A DNA stretch of 64,000 nucleotides from Acanthosoma haemorrhoidale (GCA_930367205.1 OV884014.1:113751153-113815152), one strand, 5' to 3'. Numbered from the stretch's first letter, positions 51,228-61,648 are shown. Translations and numbers: made by a program. The notes: generated from the sequence alone by a model not told the origin.

Positions 51228-52027
51228 ACAAAAGACTAACATGGAACCCACACACGAGGCTAAAAAGACAACAACTAAACAGACGTTTTGGACAACTGTA
51301 CAAACTACTTCAAAGGACATCCCATCTCTCAATAGAAAATAAATTACTAATCTACAAAGCTTATACTAAGTTATACTTAAGCCAATCTGGACCTACGAAA
51401 TAGAGTTATTGGGGACAGCAAAAAAGTCGAACATCAAGCGTATCCAATCCTTTCAATCCAAAGTCCTGAGAACAATAGTTAACTCCCCTTATTACGTCAG
51501 CAACAAAACCTTTCATAACTATAATCTTAATATACCCTACATTCTAGAACTCATCCCTTCCAAGTTCATGAAATTCCATAGTAACCTATCCTTTCCACGC
51601 CAATCCCGTAGCACAGTCATTGCACTGCACCCCTCATCCCTACAATCCTCCTCAGAGACTGAAACGGCAGTGGCCTGGTGACCTGCTATAAATGCGTGAC
51701 AGTGGGTGTCCTAGCAATGGCCAGTTTCTCCAATCATGTTCTGATCGTATGTGGCTCTCGCGCACTTGGTCAGCCTCCACTGGCTCGTATCCAGTGTCGC
51801 GGTTGACGAAGGAGCGTGGAGGACTTCCCAAGACACCGCTTCCTCTTTCACATGCGAGGGAGGTGGCAACTATGTGGATTTTGGAGGTCTCTGGACTGTT
51901 TTTACAAACAGCTGTATGAATGAGGGAGTGAAAATTGTGATGAAATTTGTAAGTATGTTTGAATGAGATCATTAATCACAATTAGTTATTGCCTTATAAA
52001 GCAGATTGTAATTTTATCATAATAAAG
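51228..52027 (+). mobile_element. Family A LINE, 3' fragment
   Basis: From KRLTWNPHTRL-like sequence (GACAAAAGACTAACATGGAA) through RQQLNRRFGQLYKLLQRTSH, a small local duplication of TTATACT...AAG near 51360 that shifts the frame, and a 90-codon frame (51409-51681) with NIKRIQSFQSKVLRTIVNSP. The 3' UTR is complete and ends CATAATAAAG at 52027. Confidence 0.93.
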
Positions 52028-52042
52028 TCAAATATAAAATAG

Positions 52043-52045
<3 letters not shown>

Positions 52046-52076
<31 letters not shown>

Positions 52077-52253
52077 CTTAGCTCTCAAACTTATGAAATA
52101 GGATGTGGGAAAATTATTTTGGGCTAATGAGTGCCTTTCACTAAGGGGAGTCCCCCATTTGAAGGATGTATGAGAAGGATATAGGGTGTGGAACGCCTAA
52201 AGGAGGCGGGTGGAATCAGGAAGGTAGTGAGAGTCTACCGAGGGTGGAAATAA
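52046..52253 (-). mobile_element. Family B LINE, 3' UTR copy with 12-bp target duplication
   Basis: Minus-strand family B tail: a 32-base T-run (52046-52077), GCTCTCAAACTTATGAAATA, and the block ending in GGAATCAGGAAGGTAGTGAG. It is flanked by ATAAAATAGCAT at 52034-52045 and again at 52254-52265, a perfect 12-bp target-site duplication that is proof of target-primed retrotransposition. It is the closest relative of 45439-45647. Confidence 0.96.
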
Positions 52254-52265
52254 ATAAAATAGCAT

Positions 52266-54255
52266 AACTTTAGAGCATTTACTTGTAGCCAATATTGACC
52301 TTATGTTCTGAGGGAATAAGAATGACAGTTATTACGAAACCTTGGTTGATTCGATGACGGAATGATTCAACTAGGTATGTTTGGCGAAAACCTACCTGAC
52401 AGCTTGCACTGGGAAGCCAAATATCTGAATGGGAGAAACTAACCTATAGAATCATTACTGTGGACTCAACCACAATCCATCGGGGAAAAGTTGAGCAACA
52501 CTCGTCGTTTCCGCTAGCGATAGTATTTGCGGGTTGAACCGCTTGACTGTCTTTGAAGAGGTCTGTAGTAAATTGCATTCTAGTTCATCAGCACCTCTCT
52601 AAACCTAAACCTGAGCCTTTCATCAAGAGAGAGAGACGATTCAGAGTAGAGTTGTTTAAAAATAATCATGTGTAGTGATACATTTAACAAATATTTATAC
52701 AAGCAGTGCCAAGGAAAATGAGCGCTGTATTGGATACTATAGCAACAAAGCGAATATTGAAATGACACGAATAAAGTTTATTTTACAAATTACGTGATTG
52801 TTCATCGAGATGAAAAACCTCAGATCCGAGGAGTCGACAAATATTTGCCTTCCTCGGATTAGTGAGTAGTATCCATCCGCGTTTTTTTCTTTTTCATTTT
52901 TTCATATGACAATGAAAACATTTTCAATGAAAAATGGTGTTTTTATCTCTTATTGGAGAGGGGCTTGGATTTTTACTATCATCACATTGTTTGGAGGTGT
53001 CTTCCTATCAGATTTATCGTGTTAACATTGCTTTAAGGTTGTTAATTATGTTAATTAAGCTCACCTCTAGGCTAACTCATCTATACTTTTAGAGTGTTTC
53101 GTTAAATATCAGAAAACCGCCCATAATTAAAGGTATCAGATTTTTAATAACAGCTGAATTTGGATGTGAAAAAATATGGTAGCACTGAAAATAAGGTTTT
53201 TTTCTAACTTTGTTTTTTTATTCAAAACTTAGCTTAGCAAAACTTAGCAAAACACAAACAGTAAGTTTGCAATAAATGTGACAAATTTCGTGCCTAACAT
53301 AAAAGTAGAATATAAATTTGAAGATATCTGAGTGGATTTCATTAAGCACATATCTACTCCTACGTATCCGGACTAATCCAGTCATGGCGTAAGAATTTTT
53401 TTAGTTCAGCGTCAACGTGAATTTCCTTCGTAAAATAATGCACCTGTGATTTTGACGTTAGTCATCTTAGCGCGTCTCCAAACGTAGGCTTTATATGCCC
53501 GAATCGGCTTCAGTAGAAGTGTATTCAGTGTCTGCGTTTCATTTTCGTGTGCGACAAAAATAAAAAAGAATCTTAAGTTGAACAGTAAAAAGTACAATAT
53601 GAGTTTAATAATTGTTCAGTGGAGCCATTAATTCAGTTATTAAAATGCAAAGTGATTTAAAAGATTGAAGACAAATCACTAGCTGCGAACTCTCCCGAAC
53701 AACCTCGAACATAACCGAACACGATCTGGTCTAATGGCTAATTTAGCAGCTCAACCAAAATTTGTCTTGCCTAAACTCTCGTTTATAAAGTTCAATTACA
53801 CATCTAAGAATATTTTATATACTATGTTTATATATCTGAATATATTTTAATTCAGAGCACCATGTTAAATAAAATGTATCTACTGGACTACATAATAGGA
53901 TGGATTCCATGATCATGTATTCAGTCAGATGATTGAAGGGTAGGGCCAGATCAGAGCGTTATTCATCGCACTGAGTACTTGATATAGACGATTCGTTCAG
54001 TTCGTTCGTTTTGGTGATTGGTCGTTCACGAACGAGATAGAGATGACCGTTATCCAACCCCCTCCACTTCTCCTGTTCTTATTCCGAGCATATAAAAAGA
54101 TTTAAGCCCAAATAAACTGACCGCTAAATCAGCTGAGTGACATTTAAAATTCAATTTGGTTCTGAAATAAATCTTCCTCGGCGACACTGCTATAGGGAAT
54201 AATTTGAATTTAAATTGGATCGTTGTTGAGCTGCTTTGGCCGCACATGAACCAAC
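52266..54255. other. unannotated AT-rich DNA
   Basis: Nothing recognised in nearly 2 kb. Short motifs of TTCGTTC and its complement cluster near 53992-54035. Confidence 0.5.
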
Positions 54256-55160
54256 AAATTATTTTGTATTTCCTGTAGCATCGCTACACTATATACAGGT
54301 TTTGTTATTTTATAAAAATTATATAATGAATAAAAAAGTATAATGATAAACATTATACGTGACTAGACTAAACTGACTAATAAAGACGATGGGGCTCACC
54401 TTTTTGATCAAACTTAAAACTAACTTACATACTAATTCTTAACCTAATTTTTCCCCGACAGTCTGTTGCCATCGATGCGGGAGGGGTGGTGGGGTCATAG
54501 TGTTAAACACTGGGTTGGTGAGGTGCTGCAACAAGTCATAAAACTTGGATGTGTTTCCGGTGGATGAACTCATCCACCGACGGCACAACAAGCAACGGGT
54601 GCAGGTCAGCGTTCTTTAACCTCTCGAAAGAGGTATGTCGGACCACTTTTCGCATGATCCCATTCTGGAAGTGTTGGAGACATTTGGCTGTATTGTCAGT
54701 CAAGTGGGTAAATAGCGGGGCACCGTACAGCAGAGCTGGCCGGAGGACAAATTTATATATTATCAATTCGAGACGAAGCGACAGGTTGGGTGAAGTTAGC
54801 AAGTGCGATTAAGTGCCGGTAAGACCTATGTCGTACTTTTTCTATTTTAGTACTAAAATGAGTAGAGAAATGGAGATGCCTATCCATTTTTATACCCAGA
54901 TAGTGCATTGAGAAAGCTGGTGAGTTCTCTTCCCTTCCTATGCTATACGATTTTGGCAAGGATTTTTTCCCCTTTTTGAGGAAGAAGATTACGTAGTCTT
55001 CCCAGCGTTTACACTGATGTTTAACATGCCCAGTCCGTCACTGACAACGTTACAAACTGACTCGGCCTGTGTAAGAGCTCTTTGTGCACTCATGCTGCTG
55101 CTGTTAACCGCAATGTCTTCAGTAAATATGGCTAACAACCAACACATATGGTCATTATTT
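54256..55160 (-). mobile_element. Family C LINE, RT to 3' UTR
   Basis: Minus strand. Coding blocks: IFTEDIAVNSSSM (where a reverse transcriptase would have FADD; here the motif is decayed), SAQRALTQAESVCNVVSDGL, FSMHYLGIKMDRHLHFSTHF, LSLRLELIIYKFVLRPALLY and NGIMRKVVRHTSFERLKNAD. Frames are interrupted near 54990 and 54800. The 3' UTR has the stem-loop TGTAGCGATGCTACA but stops just beyond it (54256), so both ends are truncated. Confidence 0.92.
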
Positions 55161-56032
55161 GATTTAGAATTATTTTCCACGAGATGCACCTTGCGAACAT
55201 GATTAGAAATAGCGCAAACATGATAGAATAATTATGTGCAAACAATAGAACCTATTGACTTATTTTTTAACTACATTTTATATCGTTACTTGACAATATT
55301 GGAGATTTTCCCCACACACTTCTGGTTATTATGAAAGCATTCATGGAGCAATGGCTTGTGTTATAAGTAAAGAAACCAATTCCAACTAGATTCAAATTAA
55401 TGCCATCAAGTTTGGCAATTCGTGGACAATTTGTGTGTTCGGATGAGAAGTTAAGGAATCTTTGGCTAATAAGACATCTTGTACTTTACATAACAAAAAT
55501 TAATGACTCAAGTTTCTGATTTAAAAAGTATAATTTCTTAATATAACAAAAAAAAATGTGGAATTATTCGAATTTGTTAGGGAAAATACGATGACACCTG
55601 TGAATCCGGAGACAGAAGGAGCTTGGGCAACACCTGAATAAGCAAGGTGTCTGCGTAATAATGGCCTGTCCAACTTGGGGCAATCTTCAGCGCTCAATCA
55701 TTTAACTTTTAATAGCTTGCATAATGAGCTTCTCTCATTCTCTAAATGTCGAGCAAAAATGGCTTTAGTCAGAGCAAAGAGAAAATATTTTGAAATCGAA
55801 AGTAACTTTAACGACTAATTACTTTTTTTATTGTTAGTGTCACAGATGGAACTTCAGACATAAATACCCTTCATTTATTAATAATTTTCATGCACATTCT
55901 AGCGTCTAACTAACGACATGAACTTAAGATATAAGTTAAAAAACAAAAGAACATTTACAGTTGATTCCGAACGTGGTATTTTTACTTTTGAACCCTCTGC
56001 GGGAGAGCGCTTTTCACATGCCTAGCCTATTC
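55161..56032. other. unannotated AT-rich DNA
   Basis: No gene or repeat recognised. Confidence 0.5.
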
Positions 56033-56186
56033 CACAAGTTTGCTTCAAAATACCCACACGTTTGCTTTAAAATACTCACAAGTTTGCTTTAAAATGCCCA
56101 CAAGTTTGCTTTAAAATACCCACAAGTTTGCTTTAAAATACCCACAAGTTTGCTTCAAAATACCCACAAGTTTGCTTTAAAATACC
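56033..56186. repeat. 22-bp tandem repeat, 7 units
   Basis: Seven exact-length units with consensus CACAAGTTTGCTTTAAAATA plus CC, differing by single bases. It overlaps the 3' end of the minus-strand ORF described next. Confidence 0.97.
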
Positions 56187-56378
56187 CTTGATTTCCGCAC
56201 ATTGCACACACTTTCCTTTCTTTTTTTTTTCTCTAGAACATAAAACGCACTTGGTGAGCTGTACTAGCACGGACGGTGGTTCTGGATCTTCTTCTGGATC
56301 TGGAAGGATGAGGAACTGTTGGATACTCTCTCTCAGCTGACATTTGGAGTCATCATCGCTTGACATGAGGTTAGACAA
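56133..56378 (-). pseudogene. Cys-rich ORF, possible transposase C-terminus or exon
   Basis: An 81-codon minus-strand ORF from an ATG at 56378. It reads SSDDDSKCQLRESIQQF, an acidic-proline stretch, then KCVLCSREKKKKGKCVQC, a C-x2-C-x9-C-x2-C arrangement that could bind zinc. It then runs into the 22-bp repeat. The spacing and the basic residues between the cysteine pairs resemble the cysteine-rich C-terminal domain of piggyBac-type transposases. I see no catalytic part, so this is only a guess. It may instead be a terminal exon. Confidence 0.3.
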
Positions 56379-56577
56379 GCTCTAGCCCAAGATTTGTCAA
56401 AACTTGACTTTTTATATCACAATGAATCACTAAAGCATCTTAAAGGCAATCGCCAAGTTCCTCTTGCTGTCGTAAAATTATACACCATTTTGTTGATTGT
56501 ATCATCTCCACCTTTAGTTGAGTAATAACAACATAAACCGTATTGATACATAACTCTTTTAAAACACTAAAATAATA
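56379..56577. other. unannotated DNA
   Basis: Nothing recognised. Confidence 0.4.
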
Positions 56578-57419
56578 GGGGGACCGGAAAGTAATGTCGT
56601 ATTTTTTACATTAATTTCTTGTTTTTAATCGATGATGTGAATCACCCTCGTTATCGACAAACTTTTGCCATGTAGTGTGCAAATTTTCAATGCCAGATCG
56701 ATAAAATTCAATTGGATTTTGAGTAAAATATCTGGAGGAGGCATTTTGGACATCATCCAAATATTCAATTTTTTTGACTTGGAAAATGTTGGAATAAATG
56801 GAAATCCGATGGTGCAATATCGGGTGAGTATGGTGGGTGAGGCAATACCTCCAAGCCAAATTCATTAATTTTTTTCCAGGGTTCGTCTTGCGCAGTGTGG
56901 TCTTGCATTATCGTGTTGCAGACTAACGCGTTCTATTGACAATCGCTGAGCACTTTTAAAATTAAAGATTAATTTACTAGATCTAATTGTTCACAGAAAA
57001 AGTCTGCATTCATAGCTTGCCCAGGTTTCAGCAGTTCAAAATGAACGATCCCGCGAATACTCCAACAAACACACAAAAACGCCTTTTTGGCTTAGCTGTA
57101 CTTCGTGGCGAGAGAGCCACTGCCTTTAGGGTTTTGGATTATCATAAAGGACCCATTTTCCATCTCCAGTCTCACCCACCATACCCGCCCAATATCGTGC
57201 CCTCGAATTTCAATTTATTCCAATCGCTAAAACATTTGCAAATTTGGATGATATCCAAAATGCCATCTCCAGATATTTTGCTCAGTAACCAATTGATTTT
57301 TATCAGTCCGGCATTGAAAATTTTCACACTATATGGCAAAAGGTTTTCGATAACGAGGTTGATTACATCATTATTAAAAAAAAAATGTTAACAATTTATG
57401 TGTTACTTTCCGGTCCCCC
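56578..57419. mobile_element. Fold-back mariner element (two 3' ends)
   Basis: Flanked by TA on both sides, with perfect 17-bp terminal inverted repeats GGGGGACCGGAAAGTAA. From 57170 down to 56578 the minus strand encodes the C-terminal two thirds of a mariner transposase: GDGKWVLYDN (first catalytic Asp), HDNARPH (second; 56895-56915) and PYSPDIAPSD (third; about 56804-56827), with 34 residues between the second and third as in D34D mariners. It ends near 56611 after FYRSGIENL and VDNEGD. From 57171 to 57419 the plus strand repeats the same 3' end in the opposite direction (HPPYPPNIVPSNFNLFQSL), with the third Asp changed to Asn. Stops and frameshifts occur in both arms. No N-terminal DNA-binding domain is present, so it cannot be autonomous. 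Confidence 0.93.
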
Positions 57420-58169
57420 TATTATAAATAAAGATAAGGGGCAGAAAAAGTAAACTTAATAAAATAACCGCGGTGGTAACCTCAGGAGGGGAGCAGACAG
57501 GTAAACCACCTGCACAAGAGCTGTGAGCAATAGGAAGACCTCAAGGAGGCAGGAGACTGGTAAGAACAACAATAGACAGGATGTGACATGTTCTCCTCAG
57601 GCGTTCCTTGAAATCCCTCTGGGGTGACACGAACCCTCTTTCCTTTCTAGGATTAAGCAATATTTTCTTTGATATTGTTATTTTTTTCTTATAGCGATAG
57701 GGGACTTGGTCCCGGAATAAATTTGTTTTCTAAACAAGGTAAATTATATTTAAAAAAATAAGCTACAAAAATACCTCGCCACTGCTTAATTGGATGCAAG
57801 TAAACTTCCTAATTTATAACAGTAAGTTCTAGCTGGTGACACTGTTATTATGTGATCATAGCTTGGCATTAATATGCTAACTTTTCACATTACTTTAATT
57901 AAGGATAGAAATATGGTTCTTGGGGAAACAAAAGCGAAATAAAGCCGTTTAAAGGAAAACAAAAGATGCGAAGAATAGCTTTAGAGTGCCTTAAAATGTC
58001 CTAGAAAATGATCATCAAAAATACAACTAAAAGGTTAGAGAGCATCAAAGAAGAAATGATAGAGGTGAAATAATAAATGGCAGTGGGAACAAACAAATTT
58101 GTAACCAGATCTATAAATAAATGAAAAGCTTATTAATACTTCCAGCTTCTAGTCTAACTTAGTGGTATA
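57420..58169. other. unannotated DNA
   Basis: Between the two DNA transposons. No gene recognised; a CCTCAGGAGGGGAGCAGACA-containing stretch (57480-57650) is GC-richer. Confidence 0.5.
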
Positions 58170-58997
58170 CAGTGAAATCCCGATATTTCGTATCCCGATT
58201 ATTCGTATTTCCGGCTAATTCGTACAAATTTGCCGGTCCCCAGAGAAAATCCCGGTAAGCAGTATAAAAACAATGCATTTCAGTCCCTTCGGTAATTCGT
58301 ATTATTTTTATGCTCGAGGCCACTTAGAACGTCTTATAACACGTTTTTTTGGCTTTAAAACCTCGTTAATTCGTACTGTTTCAAGAAAGGGAAAGAGGAC
58401 AGTGAGAGACCAGAGAGCAGAATGAGTGCGAGATAAATGTTTTCTATGAAGTCCCATATGTACTTCTCTCTATTAAAGAGAAAAAACAAATCATAAAGGC
58501 CGTGGGCCAAAGCAAATTGACGTATCCAAGCGTTTTAACGTTCCTCGTGTCAAGATCACAACAATCCTGAAGAACAAGGACAAAATCACTTCCCAGACAT
58601 CAAGCAGCATAGTAAAACGCTTCAAGACTGGCGATTACCCACAACTTGAAGAGAACTTAAAAAAGTGGTTCGCGCAAGCAAGGAATTCAACTGTACCAGT
58701 TGGAGGAAATATGCAAAGGAATTGACAATACCTGTCGGCAAGGATTACGGGTTAGTACAAATGATTGGTGTTTATTTAATCTAGAACATAAGTATGTACA
58801 TATATTTTATTGCATGTATTGTTTATTGTTTAGTTTAGTATTAAGCCGTGTTAATTGCATAGTTTTTATCCTTACTACGTTGTACATACTTCTTAATACA
58901 TACATGTTTGCATTAATACGTTTTTTAATTTTGTACGCCCGATAATGCGTACCAAACTGTCAGTCCCTTGACAATAAGAATTATCGGGAATCTACTG
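58170..58997 (+). mobile_element. Tigger/pogo-like DNA transposon, internally deleted
   Basis: Terminal inverted repeats CAGTGAAATCCCGATA (left) and, on the opposite strand, CAGTAGATTCCCGATAA (right), each next to a TA target dinucleotide. Direct copies of ATTCGTA and TTATTCGTA lie just inside. About 58460-58780 encodes, with frameshifts, the N-terminal DNA-binding region of a Tigger transposase: SIKEKKQIIKAV, then DVSKRFNVPRVKITTILKNK (the CENP-B/pogo helix-turn-helix), and LEENLKKWFAQARNSTVPV (the second, Tc5-like helix-turn-helix). The DDE catalytic domain is absent and the right part is non-coding. At 828 bp it is a deleted, non-autonomous copy. Confidence 0.92.
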
Positions 58998-59521
58998 TAT
59001 TAAAAAAATATTAAAATCACTGATGTTTATAGGTAAACAAGTTTACAATTTTATTGCGGACCGATATTACATAAATAAATATATCACAGAATACACTATA
59101 CATTGTGACCCACGGATCAATGTATATATATTCTTTATCTCGCGCACTTCAAGTTACAATAGTGCAAATCCTTTTATCCCACTTATCCCTTTGCTACATT
59201 CCACTTATCCCTTACACTGACAAACTATTTCTCGGCTATAGATATACTTTTTCCTTCTTATTAATCTCCAGCATTTATCCAACCATCCTCCACGCATACT
59301 CTCTTTGTCATACCACAGATGCCATCTGACCACTTTCTCTATATACATCTTCTAGGTGCCCCGGTAACTCTACCTATGGCCACTACGCTAAATTACCTCC
59401 TGAAAATGTATGCATAAGTTGGTTGCAACCATAGTGTAAAACATTTAAAAAAGGTTATCTTCTCTTGAAATTGACCTAGCTCTCGTTGAGTTAGGTTGAG
59501 GTAAAACTGAATGCATACTTT
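58998..59521. other. unannotated AT-rich DNA
   Basis: The frames at 59023-59329 have no recognisable domain. If the exon at 59522 is real, its promoter and leader would lie here; no TATA box stood out. Confidence 0.4.
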
Positions 59522-59615
59522 ATGAACAATAAGAGACGCTATCCAGCTTCCATTGTGGCAAGAGCACAAATCTGGTTAAGTTTTGTTATTTTAGTCAGTG
59601 TTGTCGTGAAAACAG
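59522..59615 (+). CDS. candidate first coding exon with signal peptide and strong splice donor
   Basis: ATG at 59522 opens MNNKRRYPASIVARAQ, followed by IWLSFVILVSVVVKT. That is a basic N-region, a 13-residue hydrophobic core, then a polar end, the layout of a secretory signal peptide or signal anchor. The frame reaches AACAG|GTGAGTAC, close to the consensus donor, leaving one base of a split codon (phase 1). No following exon was found in the remaining 4 kb. A candidate exon at 63492 is in a different phase. The start context (CTTTATGA) is not optimal. A retrotransposon ORF1 fragment begins only 48 bp downstream, which would be intronic. The gene is not identified. Confidence 0.35.
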
Positions 59616-59662
59616 GTGAGTACATTAACTATTATAAGTGAGGCTCTCCCCCTTAACTGGAT

Positions 59663-60131
59663 GTGAGTCGCACGGACCTTCATAGAGTAATGAAAAGCGG
59701 TAGGGACCCCAGAAAAGTCACATATGACTTACGTGATTCCCTCAAAAGGGAAATTGCCGACAATGTTGAGGGATTCCAACAGCCCAAACGACACTGCCGA
59801 CCCAGAACAGTGCCCCGAACCGCGACCCATGTCACAAACTCTTTCGAACCACTAAACACGGTTCAACAGCGTGCTTTACAAACCGAGCCCACGACTACTA
59901 AGCCTAAGCCAATACCTCCCCTAGTCATGGGGAAGTTAAATAGTTATGACCTTACACGCCTACGAAACGAACACGAAATTGCGGGATACCGATTAGTACA
60001 AGGGCAACAGGACACTAAAGTGTTTTGTGGCACAGCAAGACCTAATATCAACAGTCGCCGCTCTTAAAGCAGCTAAAATATCTTTCCAAACCTACGCCCC
60101 GAGGGGAACAAAACCGAATAAAAAGGAATAA
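59663..60131 (+). pseudogene. LINE ORF1 (Gag-like) fragment, frameshifted
   Basis: A 134-codon frame (59663-60067; first ATG at 59690) is rich in Arg, Lys, Pro and Thr. It then reads KPIPPLVMGKLNSYDLTRLR and HEIAGYRLVQGQ. After a frameshift near 60025 the next frame continues LISTVAALKAAKISFQTYAP and RGTKPNKKE. The sequence of a proline-rich linker, a PP-V-G-N-DL strand and then ALKAAKISFQTY matches the pre-zinc-knuckle domain of Gag-like ORF1 proteins of jockey- and I-type LINEs (F/HTY...P). The zinc knuckles that should follow are missing. It may be the ORF1 of one of the LINE families here, but no overlap with families A to C shows this. Confidence 0.6.
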
Positions 60132-60571
60132 AAGAAACATAGAATACAATTTTTAAATTTCTTTATCTGAAATAATGACTGGTTATTCCGTAGTCAAAGA
60201 ATCCCCGATTCTACTCACGAAAATAAATCAATTCAATATTCCTCTAAGAATTTTAACCCACAACTTTTTTTACTACAAAACTAATGTGGCAGACTTATGA
60301 TAAACACAATTTGTTTTTTTGTAAAAGAATAAATTTATAGATATGTTGATATATTTTTTTTTTACTATATACATGAGTAAAATAAAAAAAAGTCACACAA
60401 ATCCACGATAAGCCCTCATACAATAGGAACTGAGAACTTACGACCACCGAGTCCTTTAGGCTAAGTAATACAGTTATTTATGCGACTAAGTTGGCAACCG
60501 AAGTATTAGCAGGGAAAACTTCACCACTCCGCTAAGAGAGGAGCGTTTGTTAGCCAGAAGTTAAGCCTCCT
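60132..60571. other. unannotated AT-rich DNA
   Basis: Nothing recognised. Confidence 0.4.
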
Positions 60572-60680
60572 CGTAGCGACCACTAACTACATAAGATATA
60601 TCACCCTATACTCCATTGCATATATATTGTAAGCAAAGGTAAAATAACATGAACTAAATGTATTACAAACAAATATAAAT

Positions 60681-60712
<32 letters not shown>

Positions 60713-61383
60713 CGAAGCTCTTTAGGTCGAATTTAGGATGTGGGAAAAATATGAAATATTTGGGGTGATAGGAACCTTGTACTAGGAGTACCTGCTTGAA
60801 GGTGGTGTGAGAGGAGTAAGGAATGTGGGAATCCTCGGTGGAGGTTGGTTAAGTCGGTACAGTGGTGAGAGTCTACTGGTGGCTGGGCCTAGGAGGATAT
60901 AAATCATTGTAAATGTGTTAAGCAATAAAAGGCGGAAGCCAACTATGTCACACGAGAGAGGGTCACCAGCTGGCAGTCATAAACATTAACAACCCTTTTG
61001 CAGCCTCTACCTCCAGGAGGCAAGGGGTCGGGTAATTAAGCGTGGGTACATCACCACAGGTGTAGGGCAGCCCCCAACCGCCGGCCTAGCACCCTTGCAG
61101 TCCCCAGTAGAGAGGATACTTAAGGCAGGATCCTGGCCCTGGTAATCAGTCTCTCGTGACCTTTACTCGGTGATGCTTGGTTTCCGCTCGACTTCGGAAA
61201 ACTTGACTAATTCTTTATGAAAACCCTCTGTGCCTCTTCTATTGAACATAGTGCATTGTCGGGGCTCATGCCTATCATGAAAGATAGTAACGCCGTCATG
61301 AAACGATTGTCCAGGTTAACTCGAACAATCCACACTTGTCACCAGGGCTAGGGTGATCAGGCCCCCCTAGTGTCGACCCGTCA
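60572..61383 (+). mobile_element. Solo LTR, family D (short subtype), split by a family B insertion
   Basis: Starts CGTAGCGACCACTAACTACA (first base of the usual TG start mutated) and ends GTCGACCCGTCA. It is flanked by CTCCT and CTTCT, a slightly decayed 5-bp duplication. Without the 224-bp B insertion plus duplicated target it is about 588 bp, the length of the copies at 7349-7930 and 62770-63379. Recognisable parts are AGCAATAAAAGGCGG, GTCTCTCGTGACCTTTACTC and GTCATGAAACGATTGTCCAG. No internal domain. Confidence 0.92.
60685..60896 (-). mobile_element. Family B LINE 3' UTR copy inside an LTR
   Basis: Minus-strand family B tail: a T-run, AAGCTCTTTAGGTCGAATTT, TACTAGGAGTACCTGCTTGA and GTGGTGAGAGTCTACTGGTG. 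The target sequence ATATAAATCATT is present at 60673-60684 and again at 60897-60908, a 12-bp target duplication. The sister LTR at 62770 has the uninterrupted site (ATATAAATCATTGTAAATGT). Confidence 0.96.
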
Positions 61384-61590
61384 CTTCTTTTTCTATGTAT
61401 CTTTCTATCAAGTATATATAAATTCAATTTGTAAACAGATGAATCAATGTAATTAAAGTCATATAATAAATTTAAAACTATTTTTATATTTCTTGTCATT
61501 ATTCAAAATGTTCTCAGATGTAATGCACTCTGAACTATAATATACCAGTTCTGAAAATTCCAAAATGTACAATAAACAATCTCTTTCTCT
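61384..61590. other. unannotated AT-rich DNA
   Basis: Nothing recognised. Confidence 0.4.
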
Positions 61591-61648
61591 AGCTTACAGG
61601 AGCTTAAACCATTTCCAGTCAGGTGCTCTATCCATCAAGCTATCCTCG
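61591..61648 (-). ncRNA. tRNA-like sequence, probable SINE head or tRNA pseudogene
   Basis: The minus strand reads GAGGATAGCTTGATGGATAG, AGCACCTGACTGGAAATGG and TTTAAGCTCC. TAGCTTGATGGA resembles the pol III A box and the D arm of a tRNA (stem GCTT/GAGC). ACCTGACTGGAAAT resembles an anticodon 5' stem and loop, and GGTTTAAGCTCC resembles the B box. The 3' half of the anticodon stem and the variable region are missing and there is no acceptor pairing, so it is not a working tRNA. A tRNA-derived SINE or processed remnant is more likely. Confidence 0.45.
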
